This document shows, in pieces, positions 1-12,175 of a DNA stretch of 64,000 bases; the first letter of the stretch is position 1, and every line of letters starts with the position of its first letter. The position numbers were made by a program, and so were the translations under genes. This DNA is from Amphiduros pacificus (Eukaryota; Annelida; Polychaeta; Phyllodocida; Hesionidae): positions 14,006,001 to 14,070,000 of the forward strand of contig OX439002.1 of assembly GCA_949316495.1 (NCBI GenBank), in the 5' to 3' direction. The notes under the pieces are model-generated. The model was not told where the DNA came from and made no database searches. It worked only from the letters and a program-made list of their open reading frames with translations.

Positions 1-87
1 CATCCAAAGGTAAAGTACATGAACAGTGGCTGTACAGCGGCAAGGGTCCTCTCCAGCTTCGCCGCTGTAATCGACGGTTGTTGGGAA

Positions 88-252
88 CACGGACAGAGCA
101 AGCGCAAGTGATGTCTTCAAGATCAATTTGCATGATTTTTTCTGTTTCCCTCTGGTGACCTCATTTATACACATAATAAATATATTATGTAATATATAGT
201 TCACTCAGTGGCACCTGAGGCCTTGAACACACTCGCGCTTGCTCTGTCCGTG
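88..252. mobile_element. hAT-type MITE with perfect 8-bp target duplication
   Basis: The 165-bp element has 23-bp terminal inverted repeats (CACGGACAGAGCAAGCGCAA... at 88-110 against 230-252, one mismatch). It is flanked by GTTGGGAA at 80-87 and 253-260. An 8-bp duplication is typical of hAT (also P) transposons. No coding capacity. The intact duplication suggests fairly recent insertion. Confidence 0.85.
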
Positions 253-297
253 GTTGGGAAGGGAAGGTCGTCGTTCATGATTATGCTATCTTGTTAA

Positions 298-606
298 CCC
301 CTAACGGACGAGAAGGACGGCAACGTCCACCACCGGTAACGGACGGGAAGGACGTTGACGTCCCCATTATTCTGACTTGATGACGTCATTTGTAACAATC
401 TGAAAGGCTGCAACTTGTTACAATGTAATCATGATAATGACGTCAGACTTACTGGATCATGAACTTTTGACCCCAGCACTTCATTAAGTATGTTGAATAA
501 CCATGGTTATAAATTTTATAAATATAGTATGTACATACACTAGTCAAGAAAAAAATTGGTTAGTCTGGCCAATCAACAAAATTTAGATAGCCTAGTCCCT
601 TAGGGT
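298..606 (+). mobile_element. piggyBac-type MITE, copy 1
   Basis: Flanked by TTAA at 294-297 and 607-610. The left end CCCCTAACGGACGAG and the reverse complement of the right end, ACCCTAAGGGACTAG, are imperfect inverted repeats. TTAA target sites with CCC-starting ends are the piggyBac hallmark. Related copies lie at 1621-1858 and, inverted, at 36758-37004. Confidence 0.75.
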
Positions 607-879
607 TTAAGAAAGAATGATTCCTTAAATGTCCTCTTAAATTTAAACAAAGCCGTCAGTTATTATTCATCGTTTCGGAACATGTAATAAAACTGACACA
701 GTCAGACTCGGAGACTGTTTCATAATTGTTATCACATCAGATTCAGAGGCATGGTGGTGTAAATATTTTGTTCGACAAGTTTCCGAGGTGACTGGCTGTT
801 TTGACCGTTTCCTTATCCGACTGTTCCCCTTTTCAACCGTAACCTCTTCGACTACATGTACATTATATCATATGAAGTT

Positions 880-1190
880 TCTCCTTTGGTGTTTCCATGA
901 CATCATCACTTGGACTCTTCTAAATGCCATTTCACATTATCAAGTTTGATATCGGGTAAAAAAACTGAAGAAAAAACATTAAAGAATGCACACAGATTTG
1001 TATTTATATACATTATGACTGGGAAAGATAGTGGCATGGACCAGAACTGCAACAGTCAATCGCCAGAGGTCGAGGTCGAGTTCTTTTGGAAGGGAAACTT
1101 CAATATGATGGGCAGTGTGTGGTGTTTCTAGAAACAGTGGATTTCAAGTCTATTTTGCCGATGGCTTTGGGTATAACTATAGGTCTTACT
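880..1190 (+). repeat. Partial copy of the 9.7-kb foldback element family
   Basis: Matches the reverse complement of about 9693-9970, including the terminal block GGCAGTGTGTGGTGTTTCTA (1110-1129) and the internal stretch CTAAATGCCATTT. It ends near GGGTATAACT at about 1179. The opposite end is not recognisable. Confidence 0.65.
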
Positions 1191-1620
1191 TTTTGTGGGC
1201 CTGCCTCCTCTAGGGAGCAGAATTCTTTCCCACGGTCAAACACGGCACAGTTAAATATATGAATGGTCGAAAACACCAGCAACTGTTTCCAACAGTCTTC
1301 ACCATATTACATATTTGCGCTGGACCAATTTCCGGTAATAAAGTGTCCTTTCCAGCTTAGCTTCTGTTAGCATTGGTTATTGGTAGTGATGAAAAGCTGG
1401 TCCCTTGCGAGTACAGTACTCCTGCCTGACCACTTTTCTGTTTCTACCAATTAGCTCAAATTACAGCGGCATGGTTGAAGAGGTCCCTTGTTGTTGGCTT
1501 GCAGTTATGGTCTGCTTCATTGCCAGAAAGTCATTGCTGACCAGTAGAAAAATCAATTTTGGCTTTCACAAACTTTCACTATTAGAAACACATTTCAGTA
1601 TCCTATGTCCTCGGTGTTGA

Positions 1621-1858
1621 CCCAATTGTCCCCATTGTTCTTAATTTATGACATCACTTTGTGACATTCTGTCGGGCTGCAAATTGTTAAAATGGTAACC
1701 ATGGTAATGATATCAGGCCACTTGGATCACATACTTCTGAACCCAGTTCTTTGTTGAGCATATTGAATAACCATGGTTATAAATCATACTAATTCAGTGT
1801 GCAGGTTTGATTAGTCCTGCGAAACAACAAAATGTTTAATAGGCTAGTCCTGTAGGGG
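1621..1858 (+). mobile_element. piggyBac-type MITE, copy 2 (left end eroded)
   Basis: Same family as 298-606: the shared internal stretches include ATATTGAATAACCATGGTTA, and the right end is CTAGTCCTGTAGGGG before TTAA at 1859-1862. The first 60 or so bases of the family are missing and the left target site reads TTGA. Confidence 0.7.
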
Positions 1859-2507
1859 TTAAACCTTATTCAACATTGCTTACAAAAACTGTTTGTGGCA
1901 AACAAACCAGAAAAAAAGACCTCAGAATTACATCAGTAAATTTTATATTAAAATTGAAGAAAATTGAAGAAAACTAATTAACTATTTACTGAAATTCAGA
2001 TATAAACATACAATTAACTTTCCTGTTAAAGTGGGAACTGGTAAGGACTATAGTTTGAGTTGTTGCCTATTGTTGAGATACTAAAATGGCCAGTGTACCA
2101 TTATGGCATTAGTACTCCTTCCATTACATGAAAAAGTGTTCAAATATAAAAACCCAAGAAAGATAAGTACACAATATACTTCCATTCAGAAGAGATAAAG
2201 TAAAAGTTTTACTTAGAAAAATCTATTTTAGTTTTCTTGCATGTCTGAATTATTAGCAATAACATCCTGCATTGGGCCTAATCACGCCCAGTAATAGAAG
2301 GCCTACCTTTTTAGAAGAAACAAAATATTTTTCCCAAGATATCCCATGATTTTTATGACAAAATTTGTATGAAAAATATTGTTCTATTAGTTTAAGTAGA
2401 GGGAAGTCCTTGCAATCACCTAAATTTAAGTAAGCCCATCAGAATGAGTATGATATTCTTCACACTGAATTTTGTCTTCTTTTTTTTAAGATTAAGAATC
2501 ACCTGGA

Positions 2508-5500
2508 ATGCCAGTGTTGCGTTTTTTCTGCCAAAGAGCAGCAAATCACTATTCAAAACAGCATAAATATGCACTGACCAAAAGAAACGACACCAGCCAA
2601 AGCACAACCACCAGGGGGCACCCCAGAGAGATTAAGACATGTGCTGGACCCTTAAGAGAGGATGAAGATTTTCAGCGACAGTTCAGTAGTCGGCGCTCAG
2701 CTCTAAACTTTGACACGTTAGGGTCATGGAACAATAAATTTGACCTGCCGGTCAATGTTGAGCAGAGCATCAGACTTGGAAAGTTGGTGCCCGAGATTTT
2801 GATTGAAAATGTGGGAGCAGTTAGTCTGGTGGGACGTCGACCAGAAAATGAGGACAGATACAAAGTTGTGGATCTGCAGCCTAGGTTGCTGATGTTTTCT
2901 ATATTTGATGGTCATGGGGGATCCACAGCTGCAGATTACGCATCACAACACTTGGAGCAGCATATCAGATTCTGGCTTGAGAGAGGCGAAAAGGACTTGT
3001 TTAAAATCCTTCGTACCTCATTTATTGAGGTAAATAATGCCTTTACAAGACATCTGTACAGAAACTATATAGGTAAGCCCACATTTGATAAAATAAAGCA
3101 ATATTCACTACTTCATAAAAGTATTAATCATGGCCATTTAGATATATAGGAAGGATATTTGTAAACTTCTTCACAGTTTTCACAGCATTAAGGTCTATAA
3201 TCCACAATCAGTTTGAAGCATCGGGAGAGAACTTCGGGTGGTCTCGTATATTTACGTAACTGCCTTCGGCACACATGGTCGACAAACTCGTTTGCATGAG
3301 ATTTTTAAATACTCAACTCTTTTAGTGATAATTCATATTTTATGCCATGATTATATCTAAAATGTTCCAAAAAGTTTGATTATTCTTTGGATGGCATTAA
3401 ATAAAGAAAATATAAATACTTGATATAAGTCACCAGCTGCAAAAACTGAGTCGAACCCGTTTTAACGGTAGTTAAAACGGGTTCAATTTAACTAATGAAA
3501 AATTAAAACTAGCTGGTTCAGTTTACTTTTTCTGTGCTAAATTAACAAATAACATTACTTTGAACACATTTAAGCCAAAAAAATATAAGTCTGTCCCAGT
3601 TTTTCATTGTGGATTATAGACCTTAATATCAGAGATTCATGGTTCCATTTATATAAAAAAGTTTAAATGATATAAGTTTGTTGATGACCCTGATAAGTTT
3701 CTTAAAATAAAGTATAAATCAAACATGTTCTCTGTAGCCAATGCCCCTGATCCCTACAGCACAACCAGCAAGAGAGGTGAGAAGGAACCCTCTTGTCCTC
3801 TTTTGGATCTGTAGATATCATCAGGGCTTGAGATTAAGGATTTTGGCCACTGACCAGAGGGGTCCAAGATGTTCTTAGATCTGCTGGCTTCATTATCAAA
3901 TCTGTTGGCCTAACCATTGAATAATAAAGATATTTTTAAGAACTATATTAATCTGGGCCAGTTAAACTTCAGAAGCCCTGGTCAAACCCTATCTTTGGAC
4001 CCCAAAACCCTTCCGGGCTGTCAGTACTTGTACTTCTTGATGTCAAGCCCTGATTCAGAAGAATTTAATTTTCAGTTTTTTTACACTCTGGCCTTGCCAA
4101 AGGGTGTATATATACTAGGGCCAAATGATAATGGTAAATAATTCCTGCTTCCATCTGTATTTTCTGGAAATCTGGTTAATGCTTGCACAGAAACAACCAA
4201 ACAAATTCCAATTTAAATGTGAGAAAGACTCTAATCTGCCATCATTTTGGCCAGAAAAGACTTTACGTAGATATTATGCACTGTTCCAAATATTCTGCAA
4301 ATTTACTAGCTTTTAAATTCATTTTGATGTCTCATACAGCTAATTCATCTGGAAAGTCATCTGCATTTTTCCCCTCACATATGTGCGTGTTATTGTTTGG
4401 TCAAGACATATGACGTCATTGTTGTGATATTTTGGAGGGAAGCACATAAATAGTTTGATGGCCAGAGTGTAAAGCATTATTTTGATGCCTGTATTAACTA
4501 TACTGACATAGTCAACATAGCATCTACACTGAGGAAGGAGGGGAAATTTTCAGTCATTCTGTCTGTCTGAGAACTTTGATCTTCTCTGAAACTAATGGTC
4601 AGAATCCATAGTTACTCCTTGGTAAGGTCTTGTATTTCCATGGGATCATTTCTATCAATTCTTTATGAGGCTAAGGTGTTTTCCCAATTTTTTATGACTT
4701 AAAAAAATAGCTATGGGTGAGTTTTAAAGTTATAGAATGGCTCCACCTACCCTACATTGAAATATCAGATGCCAAGAACATCCATTGCCCCCTTCTTGTA
4801 ATCTCAACATAGCTTCAGTTTGAGACATTTGGAAAAGGGAAAGTGTTGGAAACTGATTGGCTGCCATATTGGATTGAATATAACAATTCTCAAGAATAAA
4901 CTTCTTGAGAAGATATGACATCATTCAAATGTAAAAAGATTCTTTCAAGTGTAAAAACACTCATTTTAAAAGTTGTCAAGAAATCTTTGCTACCTCTGCT
5001 TCTATTGTCTGGGAAAGGATTTAAATGATCATTTATGAAGCAATTTGCAGCCATCCAGAAAATGTTCTCAGACATTGCAAAAAGTAATGATCAGCATAGC
5101 TCTGAGGCCATTGGACTTTGTTATACATATCTTCCTCAGGTATAGGGTGATTTTTATGAGCTAGTATATATATGTAATATATAATGTTTTTGTTGATCAT
5201 GGATTTTAACAAATTTATAAACAATCAATCAGTGGAACTTGGCAATTGTGTTCCTTTCCTTTTCTGAATGACATAATCATTTCTGTATATGATATTAGTC
5301 ATTGATTAATTAATTTGAAGTTGTTAACCATAAACTAACATTGGCAGGACAGATATAAAGAGATAACTAATGTTTTTTTCATTAAATACATACTTATATA
5401 ATCACAAATGAGAATTCACCCTTAGATTTCATTTGACAAATCTGGATCTTGGAAAGACAAGAAATTTTAGATTCATCTGTGCCATCTAAAAAATAAATGA

Positions 5501-7814
5501 TTGTTTATTGCTAGGAGTACTGGAAAATGTTTTAGTTTGACTTTTAATTAGCACCCTTCATTGATGTTTTTCCAACACACATGGTCTCACAGGAGTTATT
5601 AGGTCAGAATTACTGTGTAATGCATGGAGATGATAATCAATAATATATTAATATCCTGTATGCGTTTCATTAAGAGAACAGGGCAAATATTCCTATATAA
5701 CTCCCTTGCTGCTGTAACTCCCTTGCCTCTATAACTCCCTTGCCTCTATAACTCCCTTGCCTCTATAACTCCCTTGCCTCTATAACTCCTGTGCCTCTTT
5801 AACTCACTTGCCTGTATAACTCCTGTATTTCTACAACTCCTGTGTTTCTATAACTCCTGTGTTTCTATAACTCCCTTGTCTCTATAACTCTTGTGCCTCT
5901 ATAACTACCATGCCTCTATAACTCTATTGCCTCTATAACTACTGTGCCTCTATAACTCTTGCCTCTATAACTCTCCTGCCTCTATAACTCCCATGTCTCT
6001 ATAACTCTCCTGCCTCTATAACTCCCATGTCTCTATAACTCTCCTGCCTCTATAACTCCCGTGCCTCTATACCTCTCTTGCCTCTATAACTCACTTGCCT
6101 ATATAACTCCCGTGCCTCTATACCTCTCTTGCCTCTATACCTCTCTTGCCTCTATAACTCCTGTACCTCTTATAACTCCCATGCCTCTATAGCTCCTGTA
6201 CCTCTATATCTCCCATTACTTTATAACTTCTGTGCCTATATAATCCATGTTAGACCACAAAACAAAAACTGGAAAATCTGTGGTTTACATTCTATTTGGT
6301 TACTATTTAGTTCTGTATGTTAGGTACTGTTACGAACTAGTTCTGTATATTAGGTACTGTTACGAACTAGTTCTGTATATTAGGTACTGTTACTAATTAA
6401 TTCTGTATATTAGGTACTGCTACTAATTAGTTCTGTATATTAACTAAATTCCACAAAAAGATGGTTTGCACTGTTGTTGCAATCATCAATCTGTAAAAGT
6501 TTCATGAAAATCCAGGTACTTCAATCCACATTTATAACTTTATGCATAATTATGAAAACCATTGAATACATTTTTGTCTCATCGGCCATAGCTATGAGCA
6601 AGACTGAGATGTCATTTTAGGTCTGTCCGTCCATCTGTATGTTTTGAAAGTCCTGCTTCAATGAACAGTCAAACTTCAATGAGCAATTGAACATTTTGCA
6701 GAAAAAATTTAGACATGTCTTTCATTTCGGCAAGTCACAAAATATCCAAGCTTGAAATTTTGTTCAGCTTCTTATTCCAATGCTTGAAATTTAGTGGGAC
6801 ACATTATTTTAATGAATAGTAATGACACAATAAAAAGGAAATCTTCAGAATTTATGTACTCCAACTGATAAGTATAAGTTGTCTTTGAGCTGCATCTCAC
6901 AATTTTGATCATTACACTGTGCTGTATACATGAAGTTAGCAACAGACCCTGCTGTGTATCTGGTATACAATTCTTATCTGTCTATTCAGGGAATGAACAG
7001 GCCCTCAATGCTGGGACAACAGCAACTGTGTGCCTCTTGAGGAACAGTGTTGAGCTGGTAATAGCTCATGTTGGAGATAGCAAGGCTTTGATGTGCCGAA
7101 AGGGCAAGGTAGTGAGACTCACCCATGACCACAAGCCCACAGACCCCAAGGAGGCCGAGAGAATAAAAAAGTCTGGGGGTGTGATCACCTCCAAGCCTGG
7201 CAGCAAGTCACGCGTCATGGGCAAACTGGACATGTCACGCAGCATAGGGGACGTAGAGCTCAAGTCTATAGGAGTCACTGCTGAGCCAGACATCAGGTCC
7301 ATAGAGGTAATATTCTTTTTGATACTGGTTGTATACGTGGATCAAATGGATAAAGTCACCCTTGTCCTCCTGTAAGCCTAAAAACCAATACAACATAATT
7401 TAAAGCATTCATGAAACCTGACTTTCAGACAGTGGCTTTGCTTATTTATTTTTTAAAAATAATTGGGGAATTGTATTTTAAAATTCAAATTTAAACAAAA
7501 TCTACTATAATGAGTATAATGTTTATATATTTTTCAATTAAAAGGTCAAACATGGGAAGGATGCATTCATGGTTCTGATGACAGACGGAGTGAGTTATGT
7601 TGTAAGTGACCAAGAAGTTGTGGACATTGCTGCCACCTGTGAGACAGCTCAGGAAGCGGCCCAGATACTGACAGATCAAGCTCTCCACTTTGGCTCTGAG
7701 GACAATGCCACTGCCATGATTATACCATTTGGTGCTTGGGGCAAATATGCTAACTCTTCTCAAACTGTACAGTTCAGTTTTGGTAGGAATATCATCAGTA
7801 GTAGATACAATTAA
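2508..7814 (+). CDS. PPM1K: Mitochondrial PP2C-type protein phosphatase 1K (PPM1K), 3 coding exons
   Basis: Coding exons are 2508-3072, 6990-7306 and 7545-7814. Splice phases 1 and 0 join in frame to give 383 residues (human PPM1K is about 372). The PP2C metal-site motifs are visible: ENED around residues 113-116, DGHGG at 134-138, an RSIGD stretch in exon 2, MTDGV with Asp308, and SEDNAT with Asp347. The first 80 residues are basic and poor in acids (FFCQRAANHYSK...), which fits a mitochondrial presequence. The FDTLGSWNNKFDLP block and the FGAWGKYANS tail are characteristic of PPM1K rather than other PP2Cs. In vertebrates this Mn/Mg-dependent phosphatase dephosphorylates the branched-chain ketoacid dehydrogenase E1 subunit in the matrix. 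An acceptor at 2489-2490 just before the ATG implies an upstream non-coding exon that was not located. A polyA signal candidate lies at 8056-8061. The first intron (3.9 kb) contains two MITEs and a minisatellite. Confidence 0.93.
2608..2622 (+). promoter_or_regulatory. CTCF-like motif inside PPM1K exon 1
   Basis: CCACCAGGGGGCACC fits the conserved CTCF core CCASYAGRKGGCR. As it is inside coding sequence the match may be chance. Confidence 0.3.
3192..3622. mobile_element. MITE with TTAA flanks in PPM1K intron 1
   Basis: The 17-bp ends GGTCTATAATCCACAAT and ATTGTGGATTATAGACC are perfect inverted repeats. Each is flanked by TTAA (3188-3191 and 3623-3626), giving a 431-bp element. An internal stem GAACCCGTTTTAAC/GTTAAAACGGGTTC lies at about 3453-3485. 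No coding capacity; the superfamily is uncertain because the ends do not start CCC. Confidence 0.75.
4084..4469. mobile_element. Tc1/mariner-type MITE in PPM1K intron 1
   Basis: The 386-bp segment has CACTCTGGCC at its left end and GGCCAGAGTG at its right end. It is flanked by TA dinucleotides (4082-4083 and 4470-4471), the target site and end type of Tc1/mariner elements. The inverted repeats are only about 10 bp and there is no coding capacity. Confidence 0.6.
4551..5130 (+). repeat. Dispersed repeat family D, copy 1
   Basis: Shares TCATTCTGTCTGTCTGAGAA, AACTTTGATCTTCTCT and GGATTTAAATGATCATTTAT blocks with 10361-10735. The last block and its surroundings are also shared with 17545-17660. 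No ends or coding capacity recognised. Confidence 0.65.
5691..6246 (+). repeat. 17-bp minisatellite in PPM1K intron 1
   Basis: About 30 imperfect copies of CTATAACTCCCTTGCCT, with CCATG, CTGTG and TCCTG variants of the second half. Confidence 0.9.
6306..6442 (+). repeat. 30-bp tandem repeat, about 4.5 copies
   Basis: Unit begins TTCTGTATATTAGGTACTGT; successive copies differ at one to three bases (GAACTAG versus TAATTAG). Confidence 0.85.
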
Positions 7815-9692
7815 TGGTAACAATAAAGAAAATAATTCAATTCTCACTGCTCAAGTTTCAGCATTTGTGATCCACCAGGTGTCTCATTTCATGTACAATG
7901 CTTGCCAGGAAAAAAATGTAGAAATGACAGTTAATATGATGACTTCCATTCTGTGTGATGTGAAGAGGATACATCAATATTTTGGCAACAAATAGACATA
8001 CAGAAAAAAATCAGTTTTGGAATCATGAGAAGAATAGATAGACTGTTATGGATGTAATAAATTGAAATGGAATGATGCATTAATCCACATTTTACTACTA
8101 TGAGCCAAATCTTGCATGTCTACAAAGTTCCCCCAATTCTGACATATATTAAGACACCTGGTGGGCAGCATGGTCCACATGAGCAGTGAGAATTTGGCAA
8201 TAATGTTGTGTTAAATGCTATCAAATTCATCTGAGCAGGTTTTATTGACCTTTCCCACCAGTTTCTCATTGGTTTATAAATTTGGGCAGAACTATGTCAG
8301 TGTTGTCTGTCCCCCAATTCTCATCATCAGCTCATTTAGATTTCTCACTTAAGCTGAGAAAAAAAGTTTAGTCTCACAGCATTGATCAGTTAAGCCAAAT
8401 TCCATATTATTCCATGGTCAATATCATGATATCTGTTTACCAAAAACCTCTATTTTGTGAATCAGAATGGCCACTCTAATGTACATAAACACCAAACAGA
8501 TATTCAAACTGATTTTAAATACAAAGCCTTTCTTTTCTATGTAAATATACCATGACATGAGCAGTTTATCTCCATAATATTAATGTAATAATATTGTTAT
8601 TTTTAATGTAATAACATTATTTTTTTTAACAAAACATCATCTTACATTTTTGTCAAGGAGTCCTCTGACAGAAAAGATTTTAACAGTTCTGGAATTCTTT
8701 GAACAAAATGCCATGAGATCAACATTACCCATACAAACAGCTACAGTATTGTAGATTTATAAAATACTGACCAGTGTGTATGAGTTTGGCATAAAGAAAC
8801 CAATTTTTCACAACAAATCATTGAGAAACAACACTCTTTTTTGGAGGGAACTTAGGCTAGAGAAAGTCTTGTTCCTAATATTCTTCAATATGAAGCATAG
8901 TGCTGTGTTTTGTGTGAAAAGTGCTTGAAACAAATAATCAATTTTCACTTGGAGGAATTTTGTACAGTGCAAAGAGTTGTGATAAAATGTTAATAGTACC
9001 TGGTATGCTCTCAGCTGAGTTTTGGTTAACAACTTTATTGTTCCAGTTATTCATATTAACGACAATATTGTTTATATAGACAAGCTTGTCATCTGTATAG
9101 TTCCACTTGGCCATGCTTGCTGTATAAATGATTCATATTTTCAATCCTGACATCTATTGAACTAATATGGTTCTTTTTAATCATGCCTAGAAGCTGCAGT
9201 GTAGCTAATTGATCATGCATTGCAACTTTAAGGTTCTACTTGATTGGCTAAATGTCGCAAGTGGCACTTTATAGTTAGTACTTCATGGTTCAAATTGTTG
9301 AATTAAAATTGTTATGTTTGTATGAATAATTGGTTGTAAGATATTGCCTACACCCTTGTAAATAAATAATTACTATCACTTTTGACCTAGTCATGCCTAA
9401 AATGCTCAGGATGATAAAAATATTTTTAATGATATTTCACAGACATCATTTCTCTTGATAAGCTATTACATTTATTTGATATAATAGCATTTATAAAGAT
9501 GATTTGAAATAAATTTCAAGACAAAAACTTCTGGTGCACATTAGAATGTGAAAGATAGTTAACAGAGATGTGAAGCAGATCAGGATAAATAATGCATGTG
9601 CTGACTTCAGTCAGACATTTTTGGTCAACAAAGATCTGCAAACTTATGCCAATATTTGTACAATATTCTGGTCTTGATTTAAATACTCTTGC
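7815..9692 (+). other. PPM1K 3' UTR and unassigned AT-rich sequence
   Basis: Contains AATAAA at 8056-8061 as the likely PPM1K 3' end. The remainder shows no gene, only poly-A/T runs and short fragments. Confidence 0.5.
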
Positions 9693-10299
9693 CACTTATA
9701 ACTAGATTCGTCATCAAAATAGACTTGAAATTCACTGTTTCCAGAAACACTGTGCATTGCCCATCATATTTAAGGTTCCATACTAAATTTACACGACCTC
9801 CGGCGATTGATTGTTGCAGTTATGAGCCATGTCACTGTCCTTCCCTTTCATTATGTCTCATAATGCAGAACTGTCTGCTGTCTGTACCATTTTGTCCTCA
9901 CTTTTTTACCTGACATTACACTTGAGAATGTAAAATGGCATTTAGATGAGTCCAAGACATGACTTCATGGCTACAAACAGAGAAACCTCATATGATGTCA
10001 GAAGCACCACTGTGTTGTGGAGCATCTGATCGTTGCTGTCATTCCTATAATTAGACTGACCCACTTTCACCTGATTGTGAAAACTAGTAAACATATACTT
10101 AGATCAAGAAAAAACAAAGAATTATTTTCTAACCAGCCTTGTGTTTGATGTTGTAAAGAGAGGTGCATGGCTTCTTGAAAACCTCTTGCCAGAGTACAAG
10201 TTCTACCAGAGTTGTGACTTAAATATGAAGGGCAGTGTGTGGTGTTTCTAGAAACAGTGGATTTCAAATCTATTTTGATGATGAATATGGGTATAAGTG
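9693..10299. mobile_element. Foldback/MITE-like element with about 80-nt inverted ends
   Basis: The ends CACTTATAACTAGATTCG and (reverse complement of the right end) CACTTATACCCATATTC continue as imperfect inverted repeats for about 80 nt. They share CATCAAAATAGA, TTTGAAATCCACTGTTTCT-like and CATATTTAAG blocks. No clear target duplication and no coding capacity. A partial copy lies at 880-1190. Confidence 0.7.
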
Positions 10300-10360
10300 T
10301 TCTACATCATTGAGATTTTAGCCATGCATAGCATAGGTTCTCTAGAGAGTGGTCTGAAAT

Positions 10361-10735
10361 ATTCTGTCATTCTGTCTGTCAACTTTGATCTTCTCTAAAA
10401 CAACTGGTTGGAGTTCTCTGCTATAAGTAGATAAAAGCATTTTCAGGGGATCAATTCTATCAATTTTTTTATATAAGACTCAGATTTGAGTTGTCAAGGA
10501 GTAATGTAATATAATGTAACAAATACTAGCCAATGAGAATTGAAATACAAATTCAATATGAAACCTGCATTTTGATTGGCCAAATTTATCATCTACTCAA
10601 GTCTTCTAGTGGAAAGGATTTAAATGGTCATTTATGAAGCAGTTTGCAGGCATCTCCAAAAATGTTCACAAACATTACAAAAAAAAAATGATTAGCCTAG
10701 TTCTGAGGCTATTGGCCTATTTTTTGCCAATAAAA
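10361..10735 (+). repeat. Dispersed repeat family D, copy 2
   Basis: Shorter relative of 4551-5130, with the same two conserved blocks (AACTTTGATCTTCTCT and GGATTTAAATGGTCATTTAT) closer together. Confidence 0.65.
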
Positions 10736-12175
10736 ATCAGTTGTTTACAAAATATGGTCAATTAAGCATATGTTCATTTTGCTTGTGACTGATTGGAAAT
10801 GTTAAATGTGTTTTTTTTCCTTCAGTTTTTGTATGTAGAGATAGGAAGGGGATAATGGAGTTATAAAAAAGAAATAATATAAGAAATGAGGTTCTGTCTG
10901 TTATACATCACATTGTTATACCTTCAGTGCATTTTATTTGTTCACCATGTTTTTCTTTAAACCATGACATGATTAAATCTGATATTCATTCTCCAAATTA
11001 GTCATATAAAATATCACACAAAGATATGCCGTTTTTTGGTGAGATGTGATGAATTCACTTTTTGTTGAAGTGTTTGAGGCTGCAGACAAAATTGGATATT
11101 TTATTTAAAACATTTTTTTTATTATTATTTTTGTTTAATTTGACATTATAGAATTTAATGATTTTGAAAGGATTTTTTGGCATTTATTGTTGGCCACTTC
11201 AAGAATTTTCAAAAAAGTTTCAGCAGTCTTTCAAGGAAATATTTCATAAAATCCATGGAGTTGTCAAATAGTTACCAGTATATCTTATGATTTTCCAAGA
11301 TGTTTATGCCTTCTCCCAATTTAAACTTGTTCCCAGGTGGCCAGTTACTGTTTGTGAAGTCAAGTGTGAATGGCAAGGGTGCATGGTTTGCTATATACTC
11401 TGTGATTAGGCATTGATGGAAAAATGGTCAATATGATGTGATAAATACTTGCATAGTTGATATCTGCCCCCTCCCAAATTCTCCACTGAAGCTTCACCAT
11501 AGAACATGGCTCACATACTAACTTTGGAGATAAACAAAGTAAAGAGAAAACTCAGAACTGCACCATACTCCCACGGTAGAGGATTGAGTACCTGGAGTTA
11601 ACTACCTCTGTTAGCAGAGGATCAAACCATCAAATTTTATAACATTCATCAAGAAATATCAGCAGCTACTCCAGATGACATTTCTTTTGGACATGAGAAA
11701 TAAGTGGCTAGTCTTGAGTGATGATTAACAGTTTGATTCATAATTGATACCATTACACATAAATTGTTTGGAGGGTGTTGATAAGTAACCTTATGATCAG
11801 TGTCCTAATCGGTATTTTAAAGAAAACAATTGTATTTTCAATAAGCAATAAATTGTTCTTATTATAGACTGTCTTTCTTAAGATTTATCACGACAGGCTT
11901 ACCGTCAAGATCCTCCATGCTGTGTGTCTTTTAGAAAATGTCCGTTATTTTTAAGTTGTCACATGGTGACTACCCTGTTATGTATTGATATTACTTCCAA
12001 TTGTATTTTTTTTATATTTGTTACTTTTAAAAGCAGCCCAAACAAATATCCCCACAAATCCACATATTTTTTACAAACAAGATAGATTATTTGTCTATAA
12101 GGTACCAAGTAGAGCTGCTGCTTGATCATGTGACCTCCTCCTGGAATGTTTATAAGTTTAAAGCATCATGGTCTT
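10736..12175. other. Intergenic, nothing recognised
   Basis: AT-rich sequence without convincing open frames, splice-linked exons or repeats. Confidence 0.5.

Noticed and set aside
5691-6246. Possible CRISPR-like array
   Set aside because: Contiguous 17-bp repeats without spacers in a eukaryotic intron; a minisatellite.
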